Shown here: positions 1 through 8,813 of the stretch, in pieces
Numbering within the stretch: position 1 is the stretch's first letter
Layout: every line of letters starts with the position of its first letter
Assembly (NCBI RefSeq): GCF_006716125.1
Contig: NZ_VFOM01000004.1
Span: forward strand, 68,419-132,418
Source: Homoserinimonas aerilata
GTDB taxonomy: Bacteria > Actinomycetota > Actinomycetes > Actinomycetales > Microbacteriaceae
DNA: 64,000 bases
Direction of reading: 5' to 3'
Made by a program: the position numbers and the translations under genes
Notes under the pieces: generated by a model
The model's database searches: none
What the model saw: only the letters and a program-made list of their open reading frames with translations
Told to the model about the DNA's origin: nothing

Positions 1-677
1 AGGGCGGTGCCGTCGCCGCGCAGCCCCGCGCCGAGAGCCTCGACGGCCTTGTCGTTCGAGGTGGCGATCACGGGGATTCCGGCGGGCAGTCCGGTCGCGG
101 CGCTCGCCTGCTCGCTGACCAGCCCGAGCGTGTCGCCCGGCTGCACGAGCTCGAAGAGCATGTCGCGGGGCGTGCCGAAAGTCTCAGTCTCGGGCAGCCA
201 CTCCCAGCGGGCGGCGTCGATCGGCCACATGCCCTGATAGTTGCCGGCGGTGTCGCGGAACTCCCCCGTGAGTCGATGCGTGACGTAACCGGATGAGGTG
301 GTCACGTACGCGGCATCCGGCACCTCCTGCTCGTAGGGGCGCGACAGCCGCTCGTCCATCCAGCTCATGATCGGCTGCGCGAGCGAGCCGTCGGCGCGCA
401 GCACGGCGCGGCAGAACCGGATCGTGCACAGCCCCACCCCGGCGATCAGCGCGGGGTCACCGTCGAAGCGCGACAGTGCGAGCGAGGTGGCGGCCGCGAT
501 CGAATGCCAGATGTCGTCATCCGGATGCTCCCAGCGGCCAGGCGCGGAAGACACGTATGCCTTCAACGGCATGCGGGCTGCGGCGTGCACCCGCCCCGCA
601 CCGTCGACGATCGACACCTTCGTGCTCTGCGAGCCATTGTCGATCGCGACGACGTACGCCGCCTGCTGTTGCGCCAT
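1..677 (-). CDS. FGGY-family carbohydrate kinase, N-terminal part (runs off left edge)
   Basis: About 225 residues of the N-terminal half of an FGGY sugar kinase, read leftwards; the C-terminal ATP domain lies outside the window. The first phosphate-binding loop of the ASKHA fold is visible near residues 10-20 (AIDNGSQSTKV), followed by family-like segments around WEHPDDDIWHSI and MSWMDERL. Start: ATG at 675-677 with GGGGA upstream. It begins 22 bases after the FAD oxidase stop, so it is probably the distal gene of the operon that starts at the ABC transporter. FGGY kinases phosphorylate sugars or polyols; the substrate cannot be read from this half. Its presence suggests that the pathway passes through a polyol- or sugar-like intermediate. 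Confidence 0.85.
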   Translation of the reverse strand, partial: MAQQQAAYVVAIDNGSQSTKVSIVDGAGRVHAAARMPLKAYVSSAPGRWEHPDDDIWHSIAAATSLALSRFDGDPALIAGVGLCTIRFCRAVLRADGSLAQPIMSWMDERLSRPYEQEVPDAAYVTTSSGYVTHRLTGEFRDTAGNYQGMWPIDAARWEWLPETETFGTPRDMLFELVQPGDTLGLVSEQASAATGLPAGIPVIATSNDKAVEALGAGLRGDGTA

Positions 678-699
678 GATCCCCATCCTGCGGGGAAGC

Positions 700-2160
700 C
701 TATTCTGCCGGGAAGATCGTGCCGTGGTTCATCACGCCCCGCGGGTCGAACGCCTCCTTGAGGCCGCGCAGCAGCGGGTAGGCGCTGCCGTGCTCCTCGA
801 GCGTCCACGGTGTGCGGTACTTGCCGATGCCGTGGTGGTGCACCATCGAGCCGCCCAGGCGCAGCGCCTCCTCGACGACGATCGCGTTGATCGGCACGTG
901 GTATTCGGTGATCTCGTCGCGCGGCTCGACCTTGATGTCGTAGTCGTAGACGAAGTAGAGGTTGGTGCCCGTCTGGTAGCTGTGCGAGGAGTGCGCGCCC
1001 AGCATGGTGAGGTCGGCCGCGCGCGGGAACTCGGTGCGCACCCGGGCGATCACCGACTCGAAGAGCTCCTTCACGCCCGACCAGTTGATCGACACCTCCG
1101 TCGTGTAACCGAGGTGGGCATCCGCCAGCATCTGTGCCTTCTCGGCGTCGATCTTGTCCTGACCCCAGTTGAGGTTGTCGAACCAGCGCTCGATGTGGGC
1201 CGGGTCGACCTTCTCGTGGGGCACGTCGGCGAGGATGCGCTCGATGCCGTCGGCCGTGGCATCCGCGACCCCCGCAGGGCCTTCGGCGACGAGCACGACG
1301 ACGGCGCGACCCTTGGCGAAGTGCGCGAAGTGCTGCGCGGCGTCCTCCTCGGAGTAGGCGCGCGCGACGGAGGGCCGGTAGCCGTCCGCGATGATCTGGC
1401 GCAGCGCATCCGTGCCCGTCGGCAGGCTGTCGACAAGGTAACCGAGGAAGCGGTTGTTCTGCGGCTGGTACCTGAAGATCTTCACCGTGACCTCGGTGAT
1501 GAAGCACAGCGCCCCCTCATTGCCGATGACGATGTGCCGGATGTCCGGGCCGGCGGCACGACGCGGCACGTTCTTGATGCGGCTGATCTGACCGCCCGGG
1601 AACACCGCCTCGAGGCCGACCACCATGTCTTCGATGCCGCCGTAGAGGGTCGAGAACTGGCCGATGGAGCGAGTGGCGACAAGGCCGCCCATCTGCGCGA
1701 TCGGCTTCGACTGAGGCGAGTGGCCCGTCGTGAAGCCCTTCTCCCGCAGTGTGTCCTCGAGCACCTGCAGTGGCACACCACACTGCGCCGTGACCATCAT
1801 GTTCTCGACGTCGATGTCGATGATCTCGTTCATGTGCGAGCCGTCGAGCACGATCGTGTCGTCGACGGTCGTCTCGAGGCCGCCCTCTGTGGCGGTGCGA
1901 CCCGTGCGCGGCACCACGTTCACGAGGTTCTCGTTCGCGAAGGCGAGAACCGCGGCGACATCCGCCGTGGAGCGGGCATTCACGATCGCCGCCGGGATGG
2001 GCCCGTCGAAGATGCCGTGCACGGCCGTGTACTTCTTGAAGCGGTCGACGCTCGCCTCGCGCAGGTTCTGCTCGTCGGTGTCGACAACGGATGCGCCGAG
2101 CAGTTCGACCAGTCCTGAGATGATCTCGCTGCGGCTGAGGGAGGAGCGGGACGCTGACAT
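700..2160 (-). CDS. FAD-binding oxidase (VAO/PCMH family, alkyl-DHAP-synthase-like)
   Basis: A 486-residue flavoprotein. The N-terminal half carries a PCMH-type FAD-binding domain, with PRTGRTATEGG near residue 85 and a glycine-rich GHSPQSKPIAQMGGLVA stretch near 145. The C-terminal cap ends with HHHGIGKYRTPW near 441 and DPRGVMNHGTIF near 471, the arrangement seen in alkyldihydroxyacetonephosphate-synthase-like and D-lactate/glycolate-type oxidases. Such enzymes oxidise hydroxyacids or alcohols, or rearrange ether linkages; which applies here is unknown. I chose the ATG at 2160; a TTG at 2169 is an alternative, and neither has a strong Shine-Dalgarno. It lies between the SDR gene (48-base gap) and the FGGY kinase in one operon. 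Confidence 0.85.
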   Translation of the reverse strand: MSASRSSLSRSEIISGLVELLGASVVDTDEQNLREASVDRFKKYTAVHGIFDGPIPAAIVNARSTADVAAVLAFANENLVNVVPRTGRTATEGGLETTVDDTIVLDGSHMNEIIDIDVENMMVTAQCGVPLQVLEDTLREKGFTTGHSPQSKPIAQMGGLVATRSIGQFSTLYGGIEDMVVGLEAVFPGGQISRIKNVPRRAAGPDIRHIVIGNEGALCFITEVTVKIFRYQPQNNRFLGYLVDSLPTGTDALRQIIADGYRPSVARAYSEEDAAQHFAHFAKGRAVVVLVAEGPAGVADATADGIERILADVPHEKVDPAHIERWFDNLNWGQDKIDAEKAQMLADAHLGYTTEVSINWSGVKELFESVIARVRTEFPRAADLTMLGAHSSHSYQTGTNLYFVYDYDIKVEPRDEITEYHVPINAIVVEEALRLGGSMVHHHGIGKYRTPWTLEEHGSAYPLLRGLKEAFDPRGVMNHGTIFPAE

Positions 2161-2208
2161 GTTCTTCAACTCTTTCTTCGTGGGTCTTCTGCTCGAGGGG
2201 TGTGCGTC

Positions 2209-2985
2209 TCAGCGCACGAGGTAGCCGCCGTCGACCGTGAGCACGTGGCCGTTGACGTAGTCGGATGCCCGGCTCGCGAGAAACACGACGGCACCCATGA
2301 GGTCGGCGGGGTCACCCCAGCGGTCGGCGGGGATGTGGTCGAGCACCCTCTGGTTGGTCACCGGGTTCGAGCGGGTCTGCTCGGTGATCGCGGTCGCGAA
2401 ATAGCCGGGCGCGATCGCGTTGACCTGGATGCCGTGCGAGCCGAGCTCGTCGGCGTAGGCCTTCGTGAAGCCGACGATGCCGTGCTTCGTCGCGGCGTAG
2501 GCGGGCGAGCCGAGCCCGCCCAGAAAGGAGAACAGCGACGCGATGTTGATGATCTTGCCGCTGCCGCGCTCGATCATGTGCGCTGCGGCCTCGTGCGCCA
2601 GCTCGAAGGCGGCGGTCAGGTTGACGGCGACCATCGGGTCCCACTCCCTGCGCCCGAATTCGGTGACGGATGCGAGCCTGCTGATTCCGGCGGAGTTCAC
2701 GACCACGTCGACAGAGCCGAGGGTCTCGATGCAGCGCGCGATGACGGCCGCGGGCGTGCCCTCTTTGGTGAGGTCGGCATCCATCTGCTCGTAGCGGCGA
2801 CCCTCTGCGGTGACGAGGCGCTGCGTCTCACCGCCGTCGTCGAACATCCCGGGCACGAAGACGTCGGCCCCGGCCTTCGCCAGTGCGAGCGTGAACGCCC
2901 TGCCGAGGCCGGTGTTGCCGCCCGTGACGATCGCGTTCCTGCCCCTGAGGGAGAAGAAGTCGAGGGAGAAGTCGGTGGTTTCCAC
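2209..2985 (-). CDS. SDR-family NAD(P)-dependent oxidoreductase (KduD-like)
   Basis: A 258-residue classical short-chain dehydrogenase. The cofactor motif TGGNTGLG sits at 21-28, NSAG at 97-100, and the catalytic triad is S150, Y163 and K167 (YAATK). The C terminus VNGHVLTVDGGYLVR is typical. Overall resemblance is to KduD/2-deoxy-gluconate 3-dehydrogenase-type enzymes, which oxidise sugar acids or polyols; that assignment is by pattern only. The start is GTG at 2985 with AAGGA six bases upstream. It follows the aldehyde dehydrogenase by about 30 bases, consistent with one catabolic transcript. Confidence 0.9.
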   Translation of the reverse strand: METTDFSLDFFSLRGRNAIVTGGNTGLGRAFTLALAKAGADVFVPGMFDDGGETQRLVTAEGRRYEQMDADLTKEGTPAAVIARCIETLGSVDVVVNSAGISRLASVTEFGRREWDPMVAVNLTAAFELAHEAAAHMIERGSGKIINIASLFSFLGGLGSPAYAATKHGIVGFTKAYADELGSHGIQVNAIAPGYFATAITEQTRSNPVTNQRVLDHIPADRWGDPADLMGAVVFLASRASDYVNGHVLTVDGGYLVR

Positions 2986-3015
2986 GCTGATCCTTGTCTG
3001 GTGTTGGTGCGAGGC

Positions 3016-4482
3016 TCAGGCCGCGAACGGGTCTGCGATGCCGATGTAGCGGGTCTCGAGGTACTCGTCGATGCCCTCGAAGCCGCCCTCGCGGCCGAGG
3101 CCCGACTGCTTGACGCCGCCGAACGGTGCAGCCGGGTTGGAGACGAGGCCCGTGTTGAGGCCGAGCATTCCGGTGTCGAGGCGCTCGGCCAGGCGCAGGC
3201 CTCGGTTCAGGTCGCGAGTGTAGGCGAAGCAGACGAGTCCGTACTCGCTGGCGTTGGCCATCCGGATGGCCTCATCTTCATCGCGGAACCGCACGATGGG
3301 GGCCACCGGGCCGAAGATCTCCTCCGTGAGGATGTGCGCCGTCGGGGGCACATCGGTGAGCACGGTCGCCGGGTAGAAGTAGCCGGGGCCCGCTGCAGCC
3401 TCGCCGCCGAGCGCCACGACGGCACCCTCGGAGACGGCGCCGGCGACAAGCTCGGCGACCTTGGTGCGGGTGGCCTCGTCGACGAGCGGGCCGAGAGTCG
3501 TGCCCGGCTCGGTGCCCGCGCCCAGCTGGTATGAGCCCATGCGCTCGATCAGCTTCTCGCTGAACTCGTCGGCGACGGACTCGTGCACGAGAAAACGGTT
3601 CGCGGCGACGCACGCCTCTCCGCCGTTACGGAGCTTCGCGAGCAGCGCGCCCGAGACGGCCGCATCGATGTCGGCGTCATCGAAGACGAGGAACGGCGCA
3701 TTGCCGCCCAGCTCCATCGACACACGAAGCACCTGCTCTGCGGATGCTGCGATGAGCCGCTTGCCGACCTCCGTCGAGCCCGTGAACGACAGCTTGCGCA
3801 GCCGCGCGTCCGCGATGAGCGGCCCCGTGACGGCGCCGGCGCGGGAGGTGGGGATGACGTTGACGACCCCGGCGGGAACGCCCGCATCCTCGAGCACCTG
3901 CGTGAACAGCAGCGCCGTGAGCGGGGTCAGCGCGGCCGGCTTGAGCACAGACGTGCAGCCCGCGGCGAGCGCCGGCGCGATCTTGCGCGTCGCCATCGCG
4001 AGCGGAAAGTTCCAGGGGGTGATGAACAGGCACGGCCCCACAGGGCGCCTCGCCACCAGCAGTCGGTTCGCCCCATCGGGGGCGGTCGCGTAGCGCCCGG
4101 AGACCCTCACGGCCTCCTCCGAGAACCAGCGCAGGAACTCCGCGCCGTAGGCGACCTCGGCCCGCGACTCGGCCAGCGGCTTGCCCATCTCCAGCGTCAT
4201 CACGAGGGCGATCTGCTCGGTGCGCTCGACCGTGAGTTCGAAGGCTCGCCGCAGGATCTCGGCACGCGCCCGAGGCGCCGTTGCAGCCCATCCCTCCTGC
4301 GCGCGGTGTGCTGCCGCGAGCGCCGCCTCACCGTCTTCTGGGGTCGCATCCGCAACTCTGGCGATCACCTCACCGGTGGATGGGTCGACGACGTCGAATT
4401 CCTTACCCGAGGAGGCTGCCCGCCATTCGCCGTCGATGTAGAGGCGGGTGGGGGTGCCTGTGGGGAGATTGGTGCTTGTCAT
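3016..4482 (-). CDS. NAD(P)-dependent aldehyde dehydrogenase (succinate-semialdehyde dehydrogenase type)
   Basis: 488 residues, full length for the ALDH superfamily. Visible landmarks are PWNFP at 156-160, GSTEVG at 235-240, general base E257 in MELGGN, nucleophile C291 in GGEACVAANRF, and EIFGPVAPI further on. The pattern is closest to GabD/glutarate-semialdehyde enzymes, so a semialdehyde substrate is likely but not proven. The ATG at 4482 has AGGAGG upstream. The gene follows the beta-hydroxyacid dehydrogenase by 55 bases. Together these two enzymes could interconvert a hydroxyacid, its semialdehyde and the acid. Confidence 0.93.
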   Translation of the reverse strand: MTSTNLPTGTPTRLYIDGEWRAASSGKEFDVVDPSTGEVIARVADATPEDGEAALAAAHRAQEGWAATAPRARAEILRRAFELTVERTEQIALVMTLEMGKPLAESRAEVAYGAEFLRWFSEEAVRVSGRYATAPDGANRLLVARRPVGPCLFITPWNFPLAMATRKIAPALAAGCTSVLKPAALTPLTALLFTQVLEDAGVPAGVVNVIPTSRAGAVTGPLIADARLRKLSFTGSTEVGKRLIAASAEQVLRVSMELGGNAPFLVFDDADIDAAVSGALLAKLRNGGEACVAANRFLVHESVADEFSEKLIERMGSYQLGAGTEPGTTLGPLVDEATRTKVAELVAGAVSEGAVVALGGEAAAGPGYFYPATVLTDVPPTAHILTEEIFGPVAPIVRFRDEDEAIRMANASEYGLVCFAYTRDLNRGLRLAERLDTGMLGLNTGLVSNPAAPFGGVKQSGLGREGGFEGIDEYLETRYIGIADPFAA

Positions 4483-4537
4483 CGTGGTTCCCTCCTGGGT
4501 GCGGATGCGCGGTGTGATTCGCTGGGGTGGTGGGTCG

Positions 4538-5491
4538 TCAGACTGCCGCAGCGGTCATGGCGGGCTCAAGGCGGAGACTCGTGCCGAGGAGATCCTCGTA
4601 GAGCTTGAATGGCGTCATCTCGCCGGCACGGTCACCATAGGATGCCTTCGCCCGACGGTAGACCTGCTCGACGAGCGAGGAGAGCTCTGTTGGCACTCCG
4701 ACCGAGCGGGCCAGGTCGACAGAGAGGCCCAGATCTTTGCAGGCGAGCGCGATGGCGAAGCCCTCGTCGTAGTCGCCATTCTCGAGAATGGAGAGCACGT
4801 CGCGCTCGATGAAGTTGCTGTTGGCGGGGCTCGCGATGAGGGAGTCACGCAGGACGCCCAGGTCGACCCCTGCGGCGGTTCCGACGGCAAGGACCTCGGC
4901 TGTGGCGACGAGGTGCGAGAACCAGAGCTGGTTGATCATGAGTTTGACCGCGTAGCCGGCACCGTGCCTGCCGACATGCAGGATGCGATCCGGGTCGCCC
5001 ATGGCCTCGAACACGGGGCGGAGTCGGTCCACATCGTCGGCGTCGCCGCCGACGAAGATCTGCAGCATGCCGTTCGCAGCGCCGACCGACATGCCGCTGA
5101 CGGGGGCGTCGAGGATGTGCAGCCCGCGGTGGGCTTCGTCGCCGCGAACACGGTCGGCGACATCGGGCACCGAGGTGGACATGTCGATCCAGGTGCCGCC
5201 GTCTGCGATGCCGGCAAGGATGCCGTCTGACCCGTGCACAACATCCGAGACATGCCGCGGTGTCGGCAGCATGGTGATCACCACATCGCTCCCGGTCGCC
5301 ACCGCTGCTGCGGTGTCGGCCCAGGTGGCGCCTGCGGCCACGGCCTCGTCGGCGGACTCCCTGCGGATGTCCGTGACGACGAGTCTGTAGCCGGCCTTCT
5401 GGAGGTTGCGGACCATGCCGGAACCCATGCTGCCGAGGCCGATGAATCCGATCACCGGAAGCTCGGCACCCGGAAGCGATGTGGTGCTCAT
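4538..5491 (-). CDS. NAD(P)-dependent beta-hydroxyacid dehydrogenase (3-hydroxyisobutyrate dehydrogenase family)
   Basis: 317 residues. The Rossmann motif GFIGLGSMGSGM lies at 15-26, the substrate-binding DAPVSGMSVGA at 128-138, and the catalytic lysine is K183 with N187 in KLMIN. Family members reduce or oxidise 3-hydroxyisobutyrate, tartronate semialdehyde, 6-phosphogluconate-like acids or gamma-hydroxybutyrate. I take the ATG at 5491 rather than an upstream in-frame ATG, because the latter would add 14 non-conserved residues inside the preceding gene. The gene starts just inside the 3' end of the Fae homologue, so the two are translationally coupled. Confidence 0.9.
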   Translation of the reverse strand: MSTTSLPGAELPVIGFIGLGSMGSGMVRNLQKAGYRLVVTDIRRESADEAVAAGATWADTAAAVATGSDVVITMLPTPRHVSDVVHGSDGILAGIADGGTWIDMSTSVPDVADRVRGDEAHRGLHILDAPVSGMSVGAANGMLQIFVGGDADDVDRLRPVFEAMGDPDRILHVGRHGAGYAVKLMINQLWFSHLVATAEVLAVGTAAGVDLGVLRDSLIASPANSNFIERDVLSILENGDYDEGFAIALACKDLGLSVDLARSVGVPTELSSLVEQVYRRAKASYGDRAGEMTPFKLYEDLLGTSLRLEPAMTAAAV

Positions 5492-5493
5492 TG

Positions 5494-6009
5494 TTATGCG
5501 TTCTCTTTCGTGCTCGTGTAGAAGGGGTTCCACGGGTGCTCGCGGGCTGCGATCACCTCGGATGTTGCCGGCAGGTTGGCGGCGCCGTTGCCGAGGGCGG
5601 TGCGGGTCGCCTCCCGGTTGTTGCGGTAGACGGCGTCGGCGTCGTCGGCTCCCGGGTTCACCCAGACGGCGGCGATGACCACATGCGTGTCTGCCTGCTC
5701 TGCCGAGATGATTCCGTCGGCGAGGGCATCCGCGACTCCCGCCGCGACTCCGGCCTGCGCCGGACCCCAGATGTGGTTGCCGTGCTCGTCGCCAGCGGGT
5801 GCCGCCTTCGTGACGAACAACGTGAGCGGTTTCACGGGCAGCGAGGGGCGCAGCACGGCGACGAACGGCACATGCCCCTCACTGGGTGATGCGAGGGCTG
5901 TCGCCCAGGCGGTGCCCGCCGGCCCATCACGGTGCCCGAAGACGGTGTTGATGTGCGCGGCGTTCACCCCCTCGGAGATGAAGCTCTCACCGATCTGCAT
6001 GGTTGTCAC
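5494..6009 (-). CDS. Formaldehyde-activating-enzyme (Fae) domain protein
   Basis: 171 residues, the normal length of Fae. The family signature is clear: an IGES start, EGVNAAHINTVFG with the expected active-site histidine at H19, GHVPFVAVLRPSLPVKPLT, FGPAQ-like WGPAQAGVAAGVADA, and NPGADDADAVYRNNREAT near the end. In methylotrophs Fae condenses formaldehyde with tetrahydromethanopterin; no such cofactor genes are in this window. GTG at 6009 overlaps the stop of the lipoprotein gene (TAGTG) and has AGGGA eight bases upstream; ATG at 6000 is the alternative. Its place between a quaternary-amine transporter and dehydrogenases suggests formaldehyde binding, sensing or detoxification linked to demethylation, which is inference. 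Confidence 0.88.
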   Translation of the reverse strand: MTTMQIGESFISEGVNAAHINTVFGHRDGPAGTAWATALASPSEGHVPFVAVLRPSLPVKPLTLFVTKAAPAGDEHGNHIWGPAQAGVAAGVADALADGIISAEQADTHVVIAAVWVNPGADDADAVYRNNREATRTALGNGAANLPATSEVIAAREHPWNPFYTSTKENA

Positions 6010-6947
6010 TAGATGAGTCCCTGATCTTCGAGCCACGCGATCGCGACATCTTCGGGGTCTTCGCCGTCGACGTCGACCTGCTGGTTGAGTGACTGCATGA
6101 CCTCGGTGGTGAGGAGCGGCGACAGCTTCGCCATGACCGTTGCGATGGCCGGGTACTTGTCGAGAGTCGCCTGCTTGAGCGTGAAACCACCCTGGTAGCT
6201 GGGGAAGAAGTTCTCGTCGTCTTCCATCACCACGAGGTCGAGCGCGCTGATGCGGCCGTCGGTCTGGAACACCTCGCCGAAGTTGCAGTCATCGCCCTTC
6301 TGGGTGGCCGTGTAGATGACGCCCGTGTCGAGCATGGTCAAGCCCTTTGAGTCGTCGGCCGCAAACCCGTAGGCGGCCTTGAGCCCGGGCCATCCGTCGT
6401 CGCGTGTCGAGAATTCGCTCTCGATGCAGAAGGTCTGGTCGGCGGCGGGCAGCTTGGCCACATCGCTGAGCGTCTTCACGCCAAGCTTGTCGGCTTCACT
6501 CTTGCGGACGGCGAACGCGTAGGTGTTGTTGAACGGTGCCGCGTCGAGCCAGGCGATGTCTTTCTTCGCGTCGGCCTCCTTGACGGCATCGAACTGCTCC
6601 TGCACGCCCTTCACGGGTGCCGTGTTGCCGTTGTAGGTGACCCACGAGGTGCCCGTGTACTCCCAGTAGCCGAGGAACTGGTCGTTCTCGAGTGCCTGGC
6701 GCACGTTGGCGGAGCCGACGAGCTTAATGTTCGCCTCCACGTCGGCGCCGTTCGCGTTCAGAAGTTCCGCCGTCATGTAGGCGAGGATGTACTGCTCGGC
6801 GAAGTCCTTCGCGCCGATCTCACCTGTGAGACCGCTCAGTTCGCCGCTGCCGCCGTCGGATCCGCCGTCGGATCCGGTGGAGCATCCGGTGAGGATGAGG
6901 GCGCCGGCTGCGATGGCGGCGAATGTTCCGAGAACATGTTTCTTCAT
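6009..6947 (-). CDS. ABC transporter substrate-binding lipoprotein, glycine betaine/OpuAC family
   Basis: 312 residues. The signal peptide ends in a lipobox (LTGC, C22), followed by a Ser/Gly/Asp linker and an OpuAC-type binding domain beginning GEIGAKDFAEQYILAYMTAE. Conserved pieces are YWEYTGTSW, the NNTYAFAVRK segment and FFPSYQGGFTLK. This family delivers glycine betaine, choline, carnitine or related quaternary amines to an inner-membrane permease. Here it is the fourth gene of the transporter set and sits directly before the Fae homologue, so uptake and catabolism are probably co-expressed. Confidence 0.93.
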   Translation of the reverse strand: MKKHVLGTFAAIAAGALILTGCSTGSDGGSDGGSGELSGLTGEIGAKDFAEQYILAYMTAELLNANGADVEANIKLVGSANVRQALENDQFLGYWEYTGTSWVTYNGNTAPVKGVQEQFDAVKEADAKKDIAWLDAAPFNNTYAFAVRKSEADKLGVKTLSDVAKLPAADQTFCIESEFSTRDDGWPGLKAAYGFAADDSKGLTMLDTGVIYTATQKGDDCNFGEVFQTDGRISALDLVVMEDDENFFPSYQGGFTLKQATLDKYPAIATVMAKLSPLLTTEVMQSLNQQVDVDGEDPEDVAIAWLEDQGLI

Positions 6948-6993
6948 ATCCGTTTACCTTTCAGGTGATTGTGATTGCAGGGGTGTTGGGGTC

Positions 6994-7785
6994 TTACATT
7001 CCTCGCGGCCGCACCCACTCCTCGACGAGGCCCGCAAGCCAGTCGATGAGCACGGCGATCGAGGCGACGAGCACGGCGCCCACCACGAGGACGGGGTACC
7101 GCTGAAGCTTCAGGCCGTTGATGATCATGTCGCCGAGGCCGCCCGCATTGATGAACGTGGCGACCGTGGCGACACCGACGGCGAAGACGAGGGCCGTGCG
7201 GAGGCCCGCCAGGATGACCGGCGAGGCCAGCGGCAGTTCGACGCGGCGCAGCACCTGGCCCGGGGTCATTCCCATGCCGCGTGCTGACTCTTTGACGTTC
7301 GCATCCACCTGCTCAAGGCCGGCCATGGTGTTGCGCAGAACCGGGAGGAAAGAGTAGGCGACAAGCGCGACGAGTGCCGTCGCGAAGCCCGTCTGCCACA
7401 CGATGGCGAGCAGGATGACGACACCGATCGCCGGCGTCGCCTGACCGACATTCGCGATGCCGACAATGACGGCCGTGAACACTCGCGACTTCGAGCGGGT
7501 CACCGCGATACCGGCGGGGATGGCCAGGGCGGCCACCAGAAGGGACGCGGCGACGGTGAGCACCAGATGCTCGCGGATGCGCGCCACAATGTAGTCGGCG
7601 TTGAGCGTGCGCTGCTCGATCGAGTCGAGCTGAAGACTCGACACCCACGCCCACGTCGCCAACAGCACGACCACGACGATCACGAGCGGCATGAAGCGGC
7701 GGATGCGCGCCCAGGTTCGACGCGCCGGCCGAGTGTCAGTGACCGTCTTCACCACTGTGGTTGGCGATTCAACGACGGACATCAT
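6994..7785 (-). CDS. ABC transporter permease, glycine betaine/proline type
   Basis: 263 residues with an N-terminal hydrophilic stretch and about six membrane segments. The EAA-type cytoplasmic loop that docks on the ATPase is visible as KESARGMGMTPGQVLRRVEL. It starts with two ATG codons in a row (7785 and 7782); the first overlaps the ATPase stop as ATGA. With the second permease at 8810-9472 it would form a heterodimeric channel, as in OpuC systems. Confidence 0.92.
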   Translation of the reverse strand: MMSVVESPTTVVKTVTDTRPARRTWARIRRFMPLVIVVVVLLATWAWVSSLQLDSIEQRTLNADYIVARIREHLVLTVAASLLVAALAIPAGIAVTRSKSRVFTAVIVGIANVGQATPAIGVVILLAIVWQTGFATALVALVAYSFLPVLRNTMAGLEQVDANVKESARGMGMTPGQVLRRVELPLASPVILAGLRTALVFAVGVATVATFINAGGLGDMIINGLKLQRYPVLVVGAVLVASIAVLIDWLAGLVEEWVRPRGM

Positions 7786-8813
7786 CCACGCTCCCGGATG
7801 CGCGGGGCGACTCCTCCGAGTGCCGCGGAGATGGCCGCATGGTTGATGGATCCGACGACGCGGCCGGCATCCGAAACGTCCACCCGCTCGGCCCCTGTGA
7901 GCACCAGAAGGTCGATCGCATCCCGAAGCGAGGCCGCGGCATCCACCGAGGCGGAGCCGTCGATCCCCGTCGGCTGGCCCAGTTTCGCGTCAACGACCGG
8001 GATGAGCGCCAACCGCTTCAGTGCGGCGCCCTGCCCGATGAACGACGACACATAGTCGTTGGCGGGGGCCGCCAGGATGTTCGCCGGGGTGTCGAACTGC
8101 TCGATGCGGCTGCGTTCGCTCAGCACCGCGATGCGATCGCCGAGCCGGATGGCCTCCTCGAAGTCGTGCGTGACGAAGATGATGGTTTTGCCGATCTCCG
8201 CCTGCAGCCGCAGGAACTCGGCCTGCAGTTTCTCGCGGGTGATCGGGTCGGTCGCGCCGAACGGCTCATCCATGAGCATCACGGGCGGATCAGCGGCGAG
8301 CGCGCGGGCCACACCGACGCGCTGCTGCTGACCGCCGGAGAGCTGGCGCGGGTAGCGCTTTGCGAACACGCCCGGGTCGAGTTGCACGGTTGTGAGCAGT
8401 TCCTCAACGCGCTCGGCCGTGCGCTGCTTCGACCAGCCCAGCAGCCGCGGCACGGTCGCGATGTTCTCCGCGATGGTGAGATGCGGAAACAACCCGATCT
8501 GCTGGATGACGTAGCCGATGTGACGACGAAGCTCATTGGGGTTGAGTGAGAGAACGTCGCGGCCGTCGATACGGATCGCCCCCGACGACGGCTCGATGAT
8601 CCGGTTGATCATCTTCATGGTTGTCGTCTTGCCGCATCCGCTCGGCCCGACAAGCATGACAAGTTCGCCCGGCTCGATCGTCATAGAGAAACGCTCGACG
8701 GCGGGAACCGGCTGGCCGGGGTAAACCTTCGAGACCTCGTCCAGTTCGATGCCGACGGCGCCTTCGGATGCCGGCCGTGCGGAGAGACTGCCGGTTTCGG
8801 TGATTTCGGTCAC
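7782..8813 (-). CDS. Glycine betaine/quaternary amine ABC transporter ATP-binding protein
   Basis: 343 residues. Walker A GPSGCGKTT is at 56-64, the ABC signature LSGGQQQ starts at 158, Walker B VMLMDEP is at 178-184, and the switch histidine is in FVTHDFEEA. A C-terminal region of about 85 residues (DAKLGQPTGIDGSASVDAAASLRDAIDLL) looks like the CBS-type regulatory domain of OpuCA/ProV ATPases. An open frame extends about 80 codons upstream, but that part overlaps the permease gene out of frame and is not protein-like. The GTG at 8813 overlaps the permease stop (GTGA) and has GAAGGGG upstream, so I start there. Confidence 0.94.
   Translation of the reverse strand: MTEITETGSLSARPASEGAVGIELDEVSKVYPGQPVPAVERFSMTIEPGELVMLVGPSGCGKTTTMKMINRIIEPSSGAIRIDGRDVLSLNPNELRRHIGYVIQQIGLFPHLTIAENIATVPRLLGWSKQRTAERVEELLTTVQLDPGVFAKRYPRQLSGGQQQRVGVARALAADPPVMLMDEPFGATDPITREKLQAEFLRLQAEIGKTIIFVTHDFEEAIRLGDRIAVLSERSRIEQFDTPANILAAPANDYVSSFIGQGAALKRLALIPVVDAKLGQPTGIDGSASVDAAASLRDAIDLLVLTGAERVDVSDAGRVVGSINHAAISAALGGVAPRIRERG

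Noticed and set aside
5494..6036. Longer start for the Fae homologue at 6036
   Set aside because: It would overlap the lipoprotein gene by 28 bases and add residues (MARRSGTHL) not expected in the family; the GTG at 6009 has the better ribosome binding site.
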